DNA from: Glossina fuscipes
Lineage: Eukaryota > Arthropoda > Insecta > Diptera > Glossinidae
Length of the DNA stretch: 64,000 nt
NCBI RefSeq assembly: GCF_014805625.2
Contig: NW_023998421.1
Span: 8,117,060-8,181,059 of the forward strand
Direction: 5' to 3'
Numbering within the stretch: the stretch's first letter is position 1; every line of letters starts with the position of its first letter. Positions 12,711 to 26,220 of the stretch are shown here, piece by piece. The notes below the pieces were generated by a model, which saw nothing but the letters and a program-made list of their open reading frames with translations, did no database searches and had not been told where the DNA came from. The translations under genes were made by a program, and so were the position numbers.

Positions 12711-14911
12711 AGTCCTTCTGGGTGTTGTTGCATGCACTTGCACATCGAATAGAAGGGTTCTTATGAAAAGTAATTCTTTGCATACCAATAAAACTTAATA
12801 TATAGTACTTTGTAATGAAAATAAGTAAATTATAATAAGGTTTTTTGACAACAAAATTAAATTTAGTAAATTTTAGTGTCGCGTCCCGCTCGCCTCTAAG
12901 AGCGAGAATAAATGAAGAATTGTAATATCCGATGTGATCTATGCTATTCGATAACCGGCCTTGTTCGAACATAATGTCTTCGCTTGCTTTAGTTACGCTT
13001 AGTCAAGGCGTTAACAATTGTTTTGCATGCAAGTAATTTTCACGTATCCCTTTCAATTGCGAACATTATTTGTGTATTGTGTTTTTCTATTAATGAGAAC
13101 GCAGAGCTGTACAGAGATCGAATATGGAGTGCCTTATGGTCAGCTTGTGTTAATTGCGAAACCTTTTCCTATATACATCAAGATCGTAATCAGTAGTTGA
13201 TCATGGTTCATCACAATAAAGTAGCAAGAGAATAAAAAGTTCCAATTTTTCAATGTTCCCTTCAGCTATAAAAAATGATTGCATACGAAGGAAACATCCA
13301 CGTTCTAGATATTTATCACATAATGTCGGTCTCACATTGTCTTTGGTTTAAGCAAGTGCGAGTTGACAGAGCCTGGTAGCAAATGTTTGTATAAATTAAA
13401 ATCAATATTTATATTAATATATTTATATAACGGTTTTTGCACTTCCCGTCAAATTTCTGGTGCCAGTTAGTTTAACCCTCTATTAATAATAATTAGCCAA
13501 AACACGAAAGGGGTAAGTGAGACGAAGTTATGTTAATGTAAAGCAGATTTTTTGATCTCAGGTGCAATCCAATTTGATTGCCTATAGAGATTTTTTATAG
13601 AACAAGAAGAATGCTAAAAGGATGAAAATACTATCGGGTAATACACTAAAAATGATTATATATATCAATGAAAAAATCGCACCTAATCGTGGATGTTAGC
13701 GTTAGCTTTTATATACATACAGTGTCCGTACTAAGTGCTCTCAATTATATCGCTATGTTGGCACGTGATCCTCATGCAATGAAAAACAATTACATTTTGT
13801 TAGTTATTCGCGCAATTTCACATTGCAATTTACTTGACTCTTTTTAAAGCCAATTGGTTGCGTTGAATAATCTTTTCAGGTTTTATCGCGTCACCGAAAA
13901 AGGTACAAGTCTTAATTGGAAAGCGACATAGAGAGAATGTTTGGTACATAAGAAGCCTATTCGCTAACGTTGACAAAATTCTAAGCATTGATCCAGCGGA
14001 GGAGGAGGCATTTGTTACCTTTTGCGTCTTGATTGTCTTTTTATGTTTATAATTAAAAAATAGCCGTTAGATTATATATTATATATATAGATTAGAAGCG
14101 GCGGACAACATGTTATAATCAGATAGTCTTTAGTAGAGTCGAGTAGAGTAGAGAAATATTAGAAAAGCAATTAATGTCCAAAACGAGCAACTTGCACTTA
14201 AAGATGTACGATGTAATTACTTAGCACATTCATCGCAAGAAGCCGAAAACTCCTAAACTCTCCGAAAACCATGATCTTTACGATAATTTCTGTGTGGGCT
14301 ATACGTATAGCTTGTCAAGCATTTTGCTCAACGCTACGGTATTCAACTGCACTGCCATTTTCAGACTTTGATACAGTTTTGTTAGATTTATATTCTGGTT
14401 GATATGGAAAGCGACTATCTCTCCTCTCTCTCTTTCTCTCGCTCATGTTATGAGTTCTAGCAGGCGGATCCGTTTATTTTGATTCCTTCATCAATCATAT
14501 ATCAATCATCGAAAATACAAAAAACACGTGAAGAGAGTCCCGAGGAGAAGACGCGATCATATTATTTAGCATAAATTAAAACATTTGCTCAGAAGGTTTC
14601 ATCAAATTTCGTTCTAAGACTTTGCTCCGCAAAAAGCGGAAATAATTTTTCCCTTTCGAAAAAACTGAGAATCTTAAACAGGTAAAATTAAAAGTATCGG
14701 GCATAGTAAGAAATATAGTAACTAGCTATAAATGAAACTTATGAATCAAGAACAATACAATAAAAGAAAAAGGAATAGACTAAGAAAGAGGAATTGTAAT
14801 CAATTTTTTTTTTTTTTCATTACAAGCTTACGATGAAACGAGAAAAACTTCCACATAAATATAACCATATATACATAATATGTTGCACGTATATATAATA
14901 TAGAATAAAGT

Positions 14912-14940
<29 letters not shown>

Positions 14941-14946
<6 letters not shown>

Positions 14947-15004
14947 AGGAAAATGATTGTCATATATATATATATGTATATACAAGGAAAATGATTGTCA
15001 TATA
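14941..15004. repeat. 26-bp direct duplication, 38-bp period, in a (TA)n tract
   Basis: The block TATACAAGGAAAATGATTGT (with CATATA following) occurs at 14941-14966 and again at 14979-15004, separated by a short (TA)n spacer. It was probably created by slippage or unequal exchange within the microsatellite. Confidence 0.95.
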
Positions 15005-15619
15005 TTAAAAATCGGTAGAGGTTAGGAAAACTATTTCGCATATCTTGTTAATTTCTAAGCTAATTCTGGTTTTAAGAAAAATTGGTTAGTGACCGAAAAT
15101 TTAAAAAGTTATGTTAATAATATTCTTCACCTACCGAGATCTATGTTTAGTTGCGTATAGATATTCAAAAGTCATTATTTAGATGTATGCGTGTAGGTCA
15201 AATGAGAAAGAAAAGCCATTAAATTGAATTGACTCTTACATGTCGACACCTGACTACTCGTACTTTCTCCAAGAAGAAGAAGCAGTTAAGTAATTTATTC
15301 CCAATATTTGATTTGATTCGGTTTACTTGACCGCCTGAATTGCAGCCACAACTCTTAGGCCAGCGAAATATTCCGGTGAGTTCGTTGTCTTTACCAAGGC
15401 GTTACTTGACTAAATAGAGTTATCAAGGACGATATGAAGATCTTTTTTGAGCGATAATATATGTTATATGATACCATTCAACTTAAAGACTGGTAGTCGA
15501 TTGGCGTTAAAAGTAGCAATTTCCATACTCCGCAAGGAACCCAGGCTTGGACATAACAACCAATTTTCTCGCAGATGCAGAGGCAGAGCCCATGCCTGAT
15601 AATAAATACTAAGGACAAA

Positions 15620-17390
15620 GTATTTTATTTGAAGCCAAAGAAAGATGATTATTTATGGGTGTCGATCATTAATACAATCGAAATGCGATGGGTTAAAGTA
15701 GGCAAGAATCGTAGAGGAAGTAAAGCGTTCCGCAATTATTCAGGTTACTTTCTTTTCATTCTTTACAGTAGCAGCATGGCTGCGCTTAGGGGAATTGGAC
15801 GTTTTTTTCCGCAGCCCTACCCGTACGTTGGACATCGTTTGTCATGAACCTTATCAGCCGAGCATGCCTTCAGCGGGGAAACATCAACTAACTATAGGAT
15901 GAGATAGCAATGCATCCTACGAACGAAATATATCGGAAATAGAAGCCGCACCTTAAACATCAATCGGCTAGAGGGCGGCCCACAGGCCACGTTAGTTGCT
16001 TCTCGATTTCTACGTTTACGTCTGAGTGAACGGTGTTCGCCAAACGACGCTTTAGACAGGCGTTCCGTCATATCGTCTAATTGCCATTGGTGTTGATATC
16101 GTTGCAGGTGTTAAAACTCGCAAACCAATTCATCAACTATTCAATGATTCCGTTATTGCTATTTGGTGGAATGTTATTTTGCTCTTGATGTTTTTTATTC
16201 CTGTTTTGTTGTTGCAACTTATTTGTGATCTTGTTATTGCTACCTTCTTGAATCTTGTTAATATGATATTTCAATTTTTTATACAGTTTTGAACCACGAC
16301 TTTGTCGTTTTCCTTGTTTATGTAGTTATTGTTGATTTAACTGATGTTATTAATGTTGACGATGCCAATTAATATCGCTGCTACTATTGTTGTTGTGTAG
16401 AATACCAAACAGAAAAGCAAGTCAGCAGCACTTTGTAAAAAACACTTTGAAAACAGGTGGAAGCAATGTAGTCGGCCTTGGCCTACCATTAAATGCCCTA
16501 CACTTGCCTAAAATTATTCATTTTCAACTTGGAAAGTGGGCGAAATAGTACTCCGATCCGAAGCATTTTCAATGGCGTTTGTTCTTGAGCCAACACTCAA
16601 CAACGTACCATGTTTCGTCAAAATATTTCAAAAATGTCGAACACAATAAAACAAGACAGACAAACGGACAGACAAGCTTAAATCAATTCAGCGATTTTGA
16701 AACGAACAGTGTAATAAAAGGTAGGTCTATGTAGAGTACTTGCGTTGTATCCTTTTACCATCGGTGGTGTAGGATATATTTTGCAGCACTACTATTATTC
16801 CATAGCTTTGAACAGAGTTACCAGCGACCCATGACTATCGACGCTGGTACTGCAGCGATTCTTCTTTTGAATGCGTAAAGTCTAGTAAATGTTTTGTTGC
16901 ATAGTTTGCTCGAGCCAAAGGAGATATTCCGTTCTAGTTAGAGCCGGACGCTTTCGAAAAAAGCCTGTCTCGCATCTTCCTTTCCATCACATTAACACTT
17001 AGAATAGATTGTGTTTTTACTCAATAGTAAACACTGGCTAGAATTCATAGATGTGGCAAAAGAATAATTTTGAATAAATGCTTATCGCAGTAAGAAGCAA
17101 TTGAAACCCAAAAGAGGGAAGTCCGGCGAAAAGTCGTCCCAATAGTTTCTTAGTAAGTTTATTACATGTCTTACATCATCTGTTTAGGGAAAAGTAAATG
17201 TTGATTATAATTATAAAAATAGTTTTATTATTCCAGAGGCACTTGAAGCAGCGATTTTTTAGCTCGTTTCCCCATCCTTGCAGCAATCTTCCCACACTCT
17301 TTCAAAATATGCTCGGGAACCAAATTAAAAACCAGGAAAGAGAACATTACGTGTTTATGTTTGCTGATGCTACGAAAATTCCATAGCCCT
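15620..17390. other. Non-coding with one family-A copy
   Basis: Open frames near 15575-15847 and 17198-17386 have no recognisable domains. A family-A copy occupies about 16440-16770. TTG/TGT-rich sequence lies near 16140-16400. Confidence 0.5.
16440..16770 (-). repeat. Interspersed repeat family A, minus orientation
   Basis: It starts with 'gtcggccttggcctaccat' (the palindrome-like family end), then runs through 'actccgatccgaagcattt', 'gtttcgtcaaaatatttc', 'gacagacaaacggacagac' and 'aagcttaaatcaattcag', in the order expected for the family read in reverse. Confidence 0.75.
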
Positions 17391-17394
17391 CCGT

Positions 17395-17700
17395 TTCAGT
17401 CATAAACTCCACTATAGGAGCACACGGGCGTAAAATGTGCGGTAGCGAAGTTTGTTTCGAAAAAGCGCCAGTTCACACGTCATGGCTTGTTCGGAATATT
17501 TTGGCCAAAAACAACTTGGCAATCATGCCTCAGCCATTGTATTCCCCGAAATTGACTTCTGCGCCTTTCCCTATACCCTTTCAAAACTGAAATGATCCAT
17601 GAACGAACGGAGTTTTGCTACTCACAGATTTCAAGGGCGTACCGAAAAGCGCATATCAGAAGTGCGACTAAATAGATATGAAGGAATGAATAAATATTTT
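17395..17700 (+). mobile_element. Broken mariner transposase fragment
   Basis: A frame at about 17458-17590 translates as EKAPVHTSWLVRNILAKNN followed by LAIMPQPLYSPKLTSAPFP. This matches the mariner block 'DNAPAHTS..VR..LAKN....MPQPPYSPDLAPCDFFLFP' that carries the second and third catalytic Asp. Here both Asp positions are changed (E for D in the DNAP motif and K for D in YSPDL) and a stop follows, so it cannot be active. Downstream sequence in another frame continues in a mariner-like manner. No terminal inverted repeats were identified. Confidence 0.85.
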
Positions 17701-17709
17701 ACGAAAAAA

Positions 17710-20390
17710 AACAAAAGCCACAGGAAAGAACAAAAGCCGAGTTAAGTCGCTTTGTGTCAGTGTTCTTCGTATGAGGGCTTTTGAAGCAATTGTTTCACCA
17801 ATGACAATCGCCTTTCAAACAATGCATGCTACAGAGAACCCTTTGCGAACACACAGTCATGGTAGGCATAGGCATACTTCCGGCAGCACTGGAGCAACAG
17901 GTATGGAGATATATTGATGTGAAACTTAAAAAATATTGACTAACAAAAATGAATTTCGAATTGCTCGAGTTTCCTCCTAACGCACGATGAATGCTGTTAC
18001 CCTCTTTACCCTTGAAGCGAATATAATCAATCAATCGGTTTTGTGCAAAATAATTGAACGCCATTCATGAACTCTTTTATAGCAAGTCAATGAATTCAGT
18101 TGGATATTCTGAACTCCTGATGAAATAATTTTTCAAGGATTTTTTTCTTGATTTCGCCTTTTACACACACACACACACGCATATATGCATATATATATTC
18201 AAAGTTTTTTTCATATGCAATGCTTGTGACAACCGAGAGCAAAGTAAAATGAAATGCTTTTTACTCATCTTGTTGTAAATGCCTAATATTTACCTTAAAC
18301 GGATAATGTAAACCTACTCTACATACATACACATATATATATATATATATATATATAAGTGTTTATACAAAAAATGAGACTTTTATTTTTCTTTTTCCAT
18401 TTTTCTATATCTAATTGAGATTGGGGGTGAATGACACTGAACTTAAGTTTTTTTCATTTTTTTTTTTTGTAGAGTTCATGGTCGTTTTAGAAGGAATGTC
18501 AATACAAACATATAATAATCAAACAAACATATATATATGTATACATATATATTTCTTAATATCCAGTTGCCATGGCTTGCTTTTGTACTGTTCGTGTAAT
18601 GCTCGCATGTAAGGATAAAAATGTCTGCTCATAATTGGCTTATTTCAACAATCATATATGTATACATATATGTACGTGTAAACACTTTGTACAGTCCCTG
18701 GTGTTATTAAATTTTGTATCGACAGGACTTTGCTTTCAATACGCTTTTATATATGCGTGTGAATGTGTGTATTTGCATGCATATTGACCAATTCTGTTAG
18801 CCTGTTGATTCATATCGGAAAATGTGACATAAAATTAGGTTAGACGGTCATCGGTTTGCAATTTTGCGTTCTAGTGTTACGCGTACGTTTCACAAATCGA
18901 TTTATTTCGATTTAGGAAAAGGAGAATTTTTCAAAGTACTCGTATATGATCCTTTTTTAAAACTGTACTCGAAGAGTAATCGTATCTTTTTTAATTATTA
19001 AAAACTACACCCGAGTCATTGTACCGCTAACTATGACCTAAAGGAGGTCGGCCATCTTATCGCATGCTCTCCATGCATTTAGAGACACAGCATGTAGAAT
19101 TCGGATACAAAGAATTCATGCAGAAATGGCATTATTAATTTGGCTTCACCTTCCTAAGGCATACAAACAAACACAAGTTACTTATTTACGATTGCCGTGA
19201 TTGTTTTTATCTTTAAAGTGAAAACTTGGCTTCATTTGCATAGTTATACAGCATTCTGTATAAAAATGCTTTTTTCTACGAATTTTATATAAAGTGTTGC
19301 AAAAGCGCCGCTCACATCAACAACAATTAACATCTAGTTATAGTTAATAGAAATACAGAACGTGACAAGTAAGGTCGGCATGTCTCCGCTGAATTTTATC
19401 TAATATGCACCTTATGTCGAAGTTTCATTCTTCAACGCACTCAACTCTCGTCGTATCCTCCCTCCAGTTTAATTCAAAGACCTTACCAGGCCCGCTACTA
19501 TTATACGCACCGAGCCGAAGTAGTGAAGTACATGCTACTATTTAGTCCTTCCTTTTATAATAGCCAAGAATGGATGTTCGGGATCGCGAAATTGGGCATA
19601 TTAAGTATCTTGCAATTGTGACTTGATTTAATTGTTTGCGTTTCTCTACCAGCACGTTGTCTGCCTTTCATATGCTTATGGGTCAAAAAAATTGAAATGG
19701 AAAGCCGAAAGTCTTTTGCATCAATCGCCCAGAGCCGCCATCCTAACAGGCTGCCACTTGCGATAATGTAGTTTATTTAGATTATGATGATATATTTGCT
19801 TGTCGAGCGTAATCTCGCTTTAGGGTATGTAATGCAAATGTGAATAATTCGCTGAACTGACAGATAGATGTCATTTTTAGAAAGAAAGGTCATACTGTAG
19901 TTAGAAAGAGTAGAATCTGCAAACAAGTCCTGTTGAAATTTCTTGTGATTTCAACCGTCTGTTCACAACTTACAAAGGTTTTAATGCTGTACGTTTGTTA
20001 CTTTCAAAACCAATGGAAAAATCCAAATTTCTTGCCTTCATTTTGATAGGGAAAAATACCCTTCGAACTTGGCACTGGCTTGAAGAGTACTGTGGAAGCA
20101 CTTCTCTTTCGAAATCGACCATTTGTTGACGATTTAGACAACGAAACTCGTACGGTCACCAATAACACCAACGTAACGGTTGCCTGATAATTATTCTCGA
20201 TAAACGAAAAATGAACTTACAAGATATTGAATACGAAAAATTACAACTCAGTTGCGAATATTAAAGCCTCATATATAGTTTTATTTATTTCTTTTCATGG
20301 GTACGGATTTGGCAACCCTGTTTCAGTAAGATGCGTAAAACAGAACTATCACCCAAGGCAACTATATTTCTAGTGTAATGCTTGCCATTT
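17710..20390. other. Non-coding, nothing recognised
   Basis: It contains (CA)n at about 18162-18178, (TA)n at 18330-18357 and ATATGTATACATAT-type tracts. No exon or RNA gene could be supported. Confidence 0.5.
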
Positions 20391-20397
20391 TCCAATA

Positions 20398-20510
20398 TGG
20401 ATCGTTTAACAACCACTGAACGTGTTAAAATACTAAAAAATTAATACAAACTTGGTGATTCTACAGTAGATACGATTCGTGCATTAAGAGGGATTATGGT
20501 TGACTCTTAG
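20398..20510 (+). mobile_element. N-terminal relic of an IS630/Tc1-mariner-like transposase
   Basis: An ATG at 20399 gives MDRLTTTERVKILKN, a stop, then YKLGDSTVDTIRALRGI. This matches the helix-turn-helix start common in one insect transposase group ('ME.LT..ERLKII..YY.NG.S...T.RALR'). The in-frame TAA and loss of similarity downstream mark it as a decayed fragment. It is separate from the mariner piece at 17.4 kb. Confidence 0.55.
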
Positions 20511-21394
20511 TTGTCTATCTGAGCGCAGTATAGGCACAACTGTCCTCATATAGATATATGTGAATTATATATTTACGCATCTTAAATATAATAAAACACG
20601 CTCTTGATTGATTGAAATATCAAAAGATTAATATTCTGAAACTTTGCTCGACTAACAAATGAGAAAGGTGTTGTCTAATTGGATGCTCCATGTACTCGCA
20701 ATAGAACAGAATAGGTCAACGTTTTAGAGAATTACTGACCCAAACTATCGTATTCTCCTAATCTACTCCCGTCAACTATTATCGGACGATAAGTCTCAAA
20801 AAATATGCAAGAATAGAGTCAAAGGATGAGAACACTGCGAAGACTTAAATATAAGCATTAGATTGACTGCGTCATTCTTAAATAGGATCCCATTTTGCAC
20901 AAACAGTATTTCTTAGATCATTTCGGCAATTATTGACCGACGTATTAAATATGTTATAAGTAAAGGCGACCTATTTAAAATTTTTGTATAATATATTTTA
21001 TAAACGATTCATCTTTCATGTGGTTCGAAAATAAAATTTGAAGAATTGAATCAGAAAAGTGTTTTTGCAGATTTTTTAGTAAAGCTGAACGCAAATTGAA
21101 AAAACTCACACTGTAATTGTCTACCTTAAGTCGCTCTCTACTCATCCTTCTAGGATTGCGGAAGAAAAACACGTTTGATCACGAAAGAACTCATTTCTAG
21201 ATTATCGTCATATTAAGGAAAGAGTTGTTCAGGGAAGCTATAATTTATTGCTTGGTGTAAGCATTAATTGGAAGCAGATGAATATGATTGACGCTAAGCA
21301 TACTTCGCTCTTCTGTAAATGCTTTTGATTCCCTCGGACTGCGCCACAATTGGTTTTGCTCTTCGGATTAAAGCAACGCATACATGTCGCATTG

Positions 21395-21460
21395 CACTGT
21401 CGCATAGCTGAGTAGACAAGAGTTGTGCCAAGTCTGTGTTCGCGGATTTAAATATCGTTG
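21395..21460 (+). repeat. Possible degenerate tRNA-derived SINE fragment
   Basis: The segment has an A-box-like 'atagctgagtagacaagag' and a B-box-like 'ttcgcggatttaaat', spaced as in the clearer copies at 32.9, 55.3 and 62.6 kb. No shared tail follows, so the assignment is tentative. A 110-codon open frame on the minus strand (21294-21626) overlaps this piece and is therefore suspect. Confidence 0.3.
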
Positions 21461-23127
21461 CAGTTTGGCTTGGTCGTGGCTGCACTGAGCGACTTACGAC
21501 TCGGCAAAGATTACCAATTGCACCCGCAGCCATTAGGCTGTGGTTACTGCCCTCCTCTATTTCGCCCTCCACAACTTCCTTCTGAACCCTGTACATAATG
21601 TCGTGTATAGGAGATCTTTTTTCCATTGTAGCTACAGTTTAATGAGTGAAAAGTTTCCTTTCAACTTTTTTTCTTTACCAGTCTTGAACTCCTAATGACT
21701 TTGGTAGTGCTTTCTGCATTTACTACTAATTTTCATTGAGTAAATTGATCGAGTTTCTTATATTCAAACATTTTTACACTACAGCAGCAGTGTTATGTTC
21801 TACGATAAGTATATTACGACCTAACATGAAAACGTGGAAAAATTCAGCTCCTAATAAGGTAAAGATGAAAATTGCTAGACTTTTTTAATGTGACCAATCA
21901 TAGGAAAAAGGAAAGAAAAGGAAATAGAGAGTGAATCCAATCTAATGAAAATATAAGAAAAACGCGTACGTCCGGCTTTAGCTTATACTAAGTTTTCATT
22001 ATTAAGACAAACTGTCATTCATGCCGATGATTGTTAATAATTTAAATGCTTCGATTCAATTAAGCAAAGAATTAAAGAATAATTTTTTTGATGCGTTGGT
22101 ACGAATTGACACAATTGTAACTAAATTACATCATAATCTTTTAATTAAATCGAAAGCATTCAAACTTCATGATTCATGAATAATAATAATAATAATCATA
22201 ATAATAAAAATAAGAAGAAGAAGAAAAAAAGAGAAAAAAAAACTTTATTTAACCATTGTAGTAGACAAAGTTTCATGTTGTATAGAAAAAACAAGAGCTC
22301 TTTTGTGCGCTTAAATGGAAATGAATATAACGTTCATAACGCTTTGCAAGATTAATTCGTACGCATTTTTCCACACAAAGCTGAGTATTGTGTATCAACG
22401 CTGCTTTTGATCAAATAATATACGAGACAGATGTTATTATCTCTTGCCGGCTATTGTTTGTAATTATTATGAGTTTTTCTCATAAGCGCATGCATAGAAA
22501 AACTTCTCTGTATAAAATTTACCAAACTTAAAAGCTGCTGGTACTAGGTCGTCTTATATCAAGTTCCTTGATTGTTGTTCAACATTGTTATCATAAAGGA
22601 AGACACAGCACACAAAAGCAAACTATTGCAACGTTTAAGCGATCGTCTGAATGGGATGTAAGTGCGGATGTATGTGCAACGCATTATCGATAGTATGGCC
22701 GCGTAAAATACACGACTATATGATATCATAAGGACCGAATCTGAATCTGTCTGTGCCAAAGAACAGAGACGTATCGATCGTTTGCAAATAAATAAATTTG
22801 AAGTGCGAGAATGACGCTCAGTCTTAATAATAATCGTTCGCGTTTCAAGCAGCGAAATTAAATTAAACTACTGCGCGCTGCATTACTAGATTGGAGGAGA
22901 GCTAACTATCATTCATTCATTCATAGGCAGAGGCATTGACAATAAAAACGTTCGGTTGCCATATATTATTTTGTATTCATTTTTTTCGTTTTTTTTACGC
23001 ACACATATACGCATAGCGTACATACATACATCCTTTATATATATGTATAAAGTATTCATGAATAAACGCACACACACATTTACAAACAACACATTCTGAG
23101 CTATTCTGGGGTTGTTGTAAGTATATT

Positions 23128-23158
<31 letters not shown>

Positions 23159-25659
23159 ATATAATATATATATATAATATATATATATGTATATGTAGGC
23201 CTCCTTTGCGACATATGCAGCATTCACGCGTGTAACCAAAAAAAAAAAAATAAGAAGAGAAGATTTCATTTTTGGAATTCACAATAATAAAAAAGACGCT
23301 ACTTAGTGGTTAGTATAAAATCCCGAAAGTTCGCCTATAACATACATGCACGTTTTTGTATCCCTTTGCAGCACCTTTGTTGTTGTTATCTTGTAGTTAC
23401 TGATAGTTTGCGTTATGCATAGAATGCAACTCATAGTACTTTTGTTGTTGATTTCAGTTTTCGCTTTTTTTTTTCGTTTTTTGGTTCTCTTTGTCTCGTT
23501 TTTTCTTCTTTTTTTTTTTTTTTTATTTAATACACACTGTGGGAAAATTTTAGCCGTGGGAATTCTATGTGAAATTTCAACATTTCCATAGGTGTTAGGG
23601 AATAGGCGAACAGCATACGAACACCAGTCATGAGAACAAATTGATTTTTTCCGCTTTTAACATGATAACAACACAAACAACAATTTATATATAAATATAT
23701 ATAAACAAACACATATATATATATATATATATGTATAGGTATATATCTGAAGGGAATGCACAACAAACAACTTTTACGATGTGTAGAACAGCACAGATAC
23801 CACAAATGTTGGTATGTTATGATTCGCAGCAGCAGTGGATGATTTGATAAAAAGAACAGAAACAAAAATAAAAAATAAATTGTGCGCATACATATACTTA
23901 CACAAACAAAAGGGTTGCATGACCTTATGCATTGAGAAATATGTGCGAACGAGTATAAATCCAAATAACCAGCCAACGACAATTCATTCCTTTTTCTCAT
24001 CGATGGAGTCGGAGTAAGCACCGAGAATAACTTAAGAATCCTTTTTTTCCCCTGATCAAAACTTGCCACACAACGTCTCGCGTATTGTTTTAGTTATATT
24101 TTTGTGTTTACACTTACATAAATAAATATGTTCTTTATTATTATTATGTTGCATCAACTGATGACATCATCATGTCGCACAGATTTGTAAGCAAACATAA
24201 GTGAATAGGCAAGCAGAATATTTAGCGTGTATGAGGAACATGAGCAACCAACATATTTATATATTTATGTTTGCATGGGCGACCGTATACTCGTCAACAA
24301 TTCAGCATAAGCGTTATGCATCTGTATTCATGGCGGCCCTTACGTTCGCTTATATCTATAAAGATACATATATATATATATATATATATATTTATATTGT
24401 ATATAGTTGCAAAAAAGGCACACAACACTCAACACACAACTGCCTCAATGAAAATAAAGTACAAGAAGAACAAGTGACTTGCTAAGAAGAGTAAAAGAAC
24501 GGAGCAAACGAAAAACAAAAAAAAAAATGCTTAGTTGAAACCCTTTTGCACAATACTTTGTTTAGTCTGCATGTTCTGCATGTACCACACATTGTTAGCT
24601 AGTAATGTGTTGTGTTATTTGTGTGCGTGATATCTTTACGTTTTGCGCTTTCGCGCTTTCAGTTTAATGAATTTTTATTGATGAAACTTTTCGTAGAGAC
24701 CTTTTTATAAAACATGTTTCAGCTAACAAAGTCACTGTGTCCGAACGATGACAACCAAGTAGTGAAGATACCTTCTTGTGCTTGTTTAATTCATTATTTA
24801 AGCTGATTGATTGCGTGTCTGGTCAGACTGCCGGTTTGGATTGTTTTGTTGTAATGTTGTTTGTTGGTTGTCTGGCCTTAAGGCCAATGTTAGGGTTGAA
24901 GGTTTCAGCGATTAGAAATTTCATTAGGAGTACAGAAAAGCTTAGCATGATGAACAGGCCCTCTGAATGCGTGACTCCGTGTTGCAAGCCCTTTGCTGAC
25001 TCGTTTGCGATACGACACGTTACTTTATTTCCATTTTTAATCGCACATAAAACACTGAGCGCAAGTAAATGTATGCTTATAAGAAAGGAGACGAATATTA
25101 ACGCAATGTTGGTTCATTTTGGTGTAGTAAGCATTAAATCGTATAACGGTATGCGTAAGATGCGCTAAAGTTAATTGACGACAATTTATTCTTTTTATGC
25201 AAAGTTTACATAGTAAGGAAAACGCTTTCATTATATAGAAATATTGAGCGCCATAATTAAGATAGTACGATGTGTGTTAAATACCAGAGCGATCTACATT
25301 TTCCTTTGATTAACCTAACTTAACAGGCTTCTTTTAAGTATCTTCTCAGAGGCGTGTTTCTCTTTACATAATAATCCTTTTTTTACATCACCATTAATAT
25401 TAGAGAGTTTTGTTGCTCTGGAATATCAGGACGTACTTCATACAAATTTTCAAAAACTATGAAAAGAAAATATATCGTTTTCATATGTGAGTAGCAGTCA
25501 TAACGTTAGAATGCGACTGAAAATTTATTGGTTTCAATTATAAGTTGTGTGCTATGAATTTTTTCACTTGATTATGAATAAATAAATCTTGTCATAATGT
25601 ATAATAAAAAGTCTGGTTACAACTATTTTTGGGAAAAATTAGAAGAATATTTCTTTGAC

Positions 25660-25810
25660 TTAAAAGGAATACTTTTTTGTACTTATCACTACTACTTTTT
25701 TAGAAGTCACAGGAATTCTTTTGAATTTAGGGGTACTTTTTCGGATATAACGGTACTTTTTTGGACTTAGGGATATTTGTTTAGGACTTGCAGGCACCTT
25801 TTTTGACTTC
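25660..25810. repeat. Degenerate tandem repeat with ~30-bp units
   Basis: Four or five imperfect units each contain a 'TACTTTTTT' core followed by a 'GGACTTAGGG'-like segment (for example near 25669, 25693, 25729, 25753 and 25797). Units differ by substitutions and small indels. The function is unknown. Confidence 0.5.
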
Positions 25811-26019
25811 ACTTGATGGTGAATAAAATAATTTTCTATTTATTAATCGGAACAAAAATCCTGTTGCAATTATTTAAAAAAAAAACTGAGTGGATGTTGG
25901 TTTCAGTGAGATATATCATTTGATTTTACGATCGCGTTAATCAAATGTGTCCATCGTATTGAGGGATTTTCAATGCAAAGCGTACTATTATCATAAGCCT
26001 CCACTTGCCCTATTGGATT

Positions 26020-26220
26020 TATAACACCTGGAAGGGTTTCACTTGGACTCACTTTTTATTATACCGATTGCTTTAAATGCATTCTTTGAATCGACGTAAG
26101 TATATCCGTCTATCCGTCTATCCGTCTAATATTTGTCCATATTTTGATAAAATTAAAACGCTTGTTGAAAATGGACTGGATCGGATATATATAAAACATA
26201 TACAAAAAAATTGCTCTTTT
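26020..26220 (+). repeat. Family A fragment with expanded TATCCGTC motif
   Basis: The family-A block 'ttattataccgattgcttt...gaatcgac' is followed by three tandem copies of TATCCGTC at about 26100-26126, where other copies have a single GTCCGTC run. It then continues 'attttgataaaatt...ttgaaaatgga', the usual family order. Confidence 0.6.

Larger units (their letters stand above)
8500..13860. other. Long non-coding stretch with repeats
   Basis: No convincing coding exon was found. It holds (GA)n at about 8880-8902, (TA)n at 9551-9571 and 10239-10265, T- and A-runs near 9789, 9929, 10807 and 12100, a three-copy 9-bp tandem repeat at 11857-11885 and family-A fragments at 12275-12710. A frame at 10425 starts MRYCLLAAIIMSAQTVKAYN and looks like a signal peptide, but runs into a Lys-rich tail without supporting splice signals. 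Confidence 0.5.

Noticed and set aside
21294..21626. 110-codon minus-strand frame starting MEKRSPIHDIMYRVQKEVVE
   Set aside because: It has an ATG and mixed composition, but overlaps a probable SINE fragment and has no recognisable domain or splice signals.
23527..24069. 180-codon minus-strand frame, the longest simple frame outside the CCDC170-like gene
   Set aside because: It has no ATG start, runs through a (TA)n microsatellite (IYIYIYIY) and a poly-Leu/Phe stretch, and shows no domain or splice support.
24776..25168. 130-codon plus-strand frame
   Set aside because: It starts at GTG rather than ATG, has irregular composition and no similarity that I recognise.
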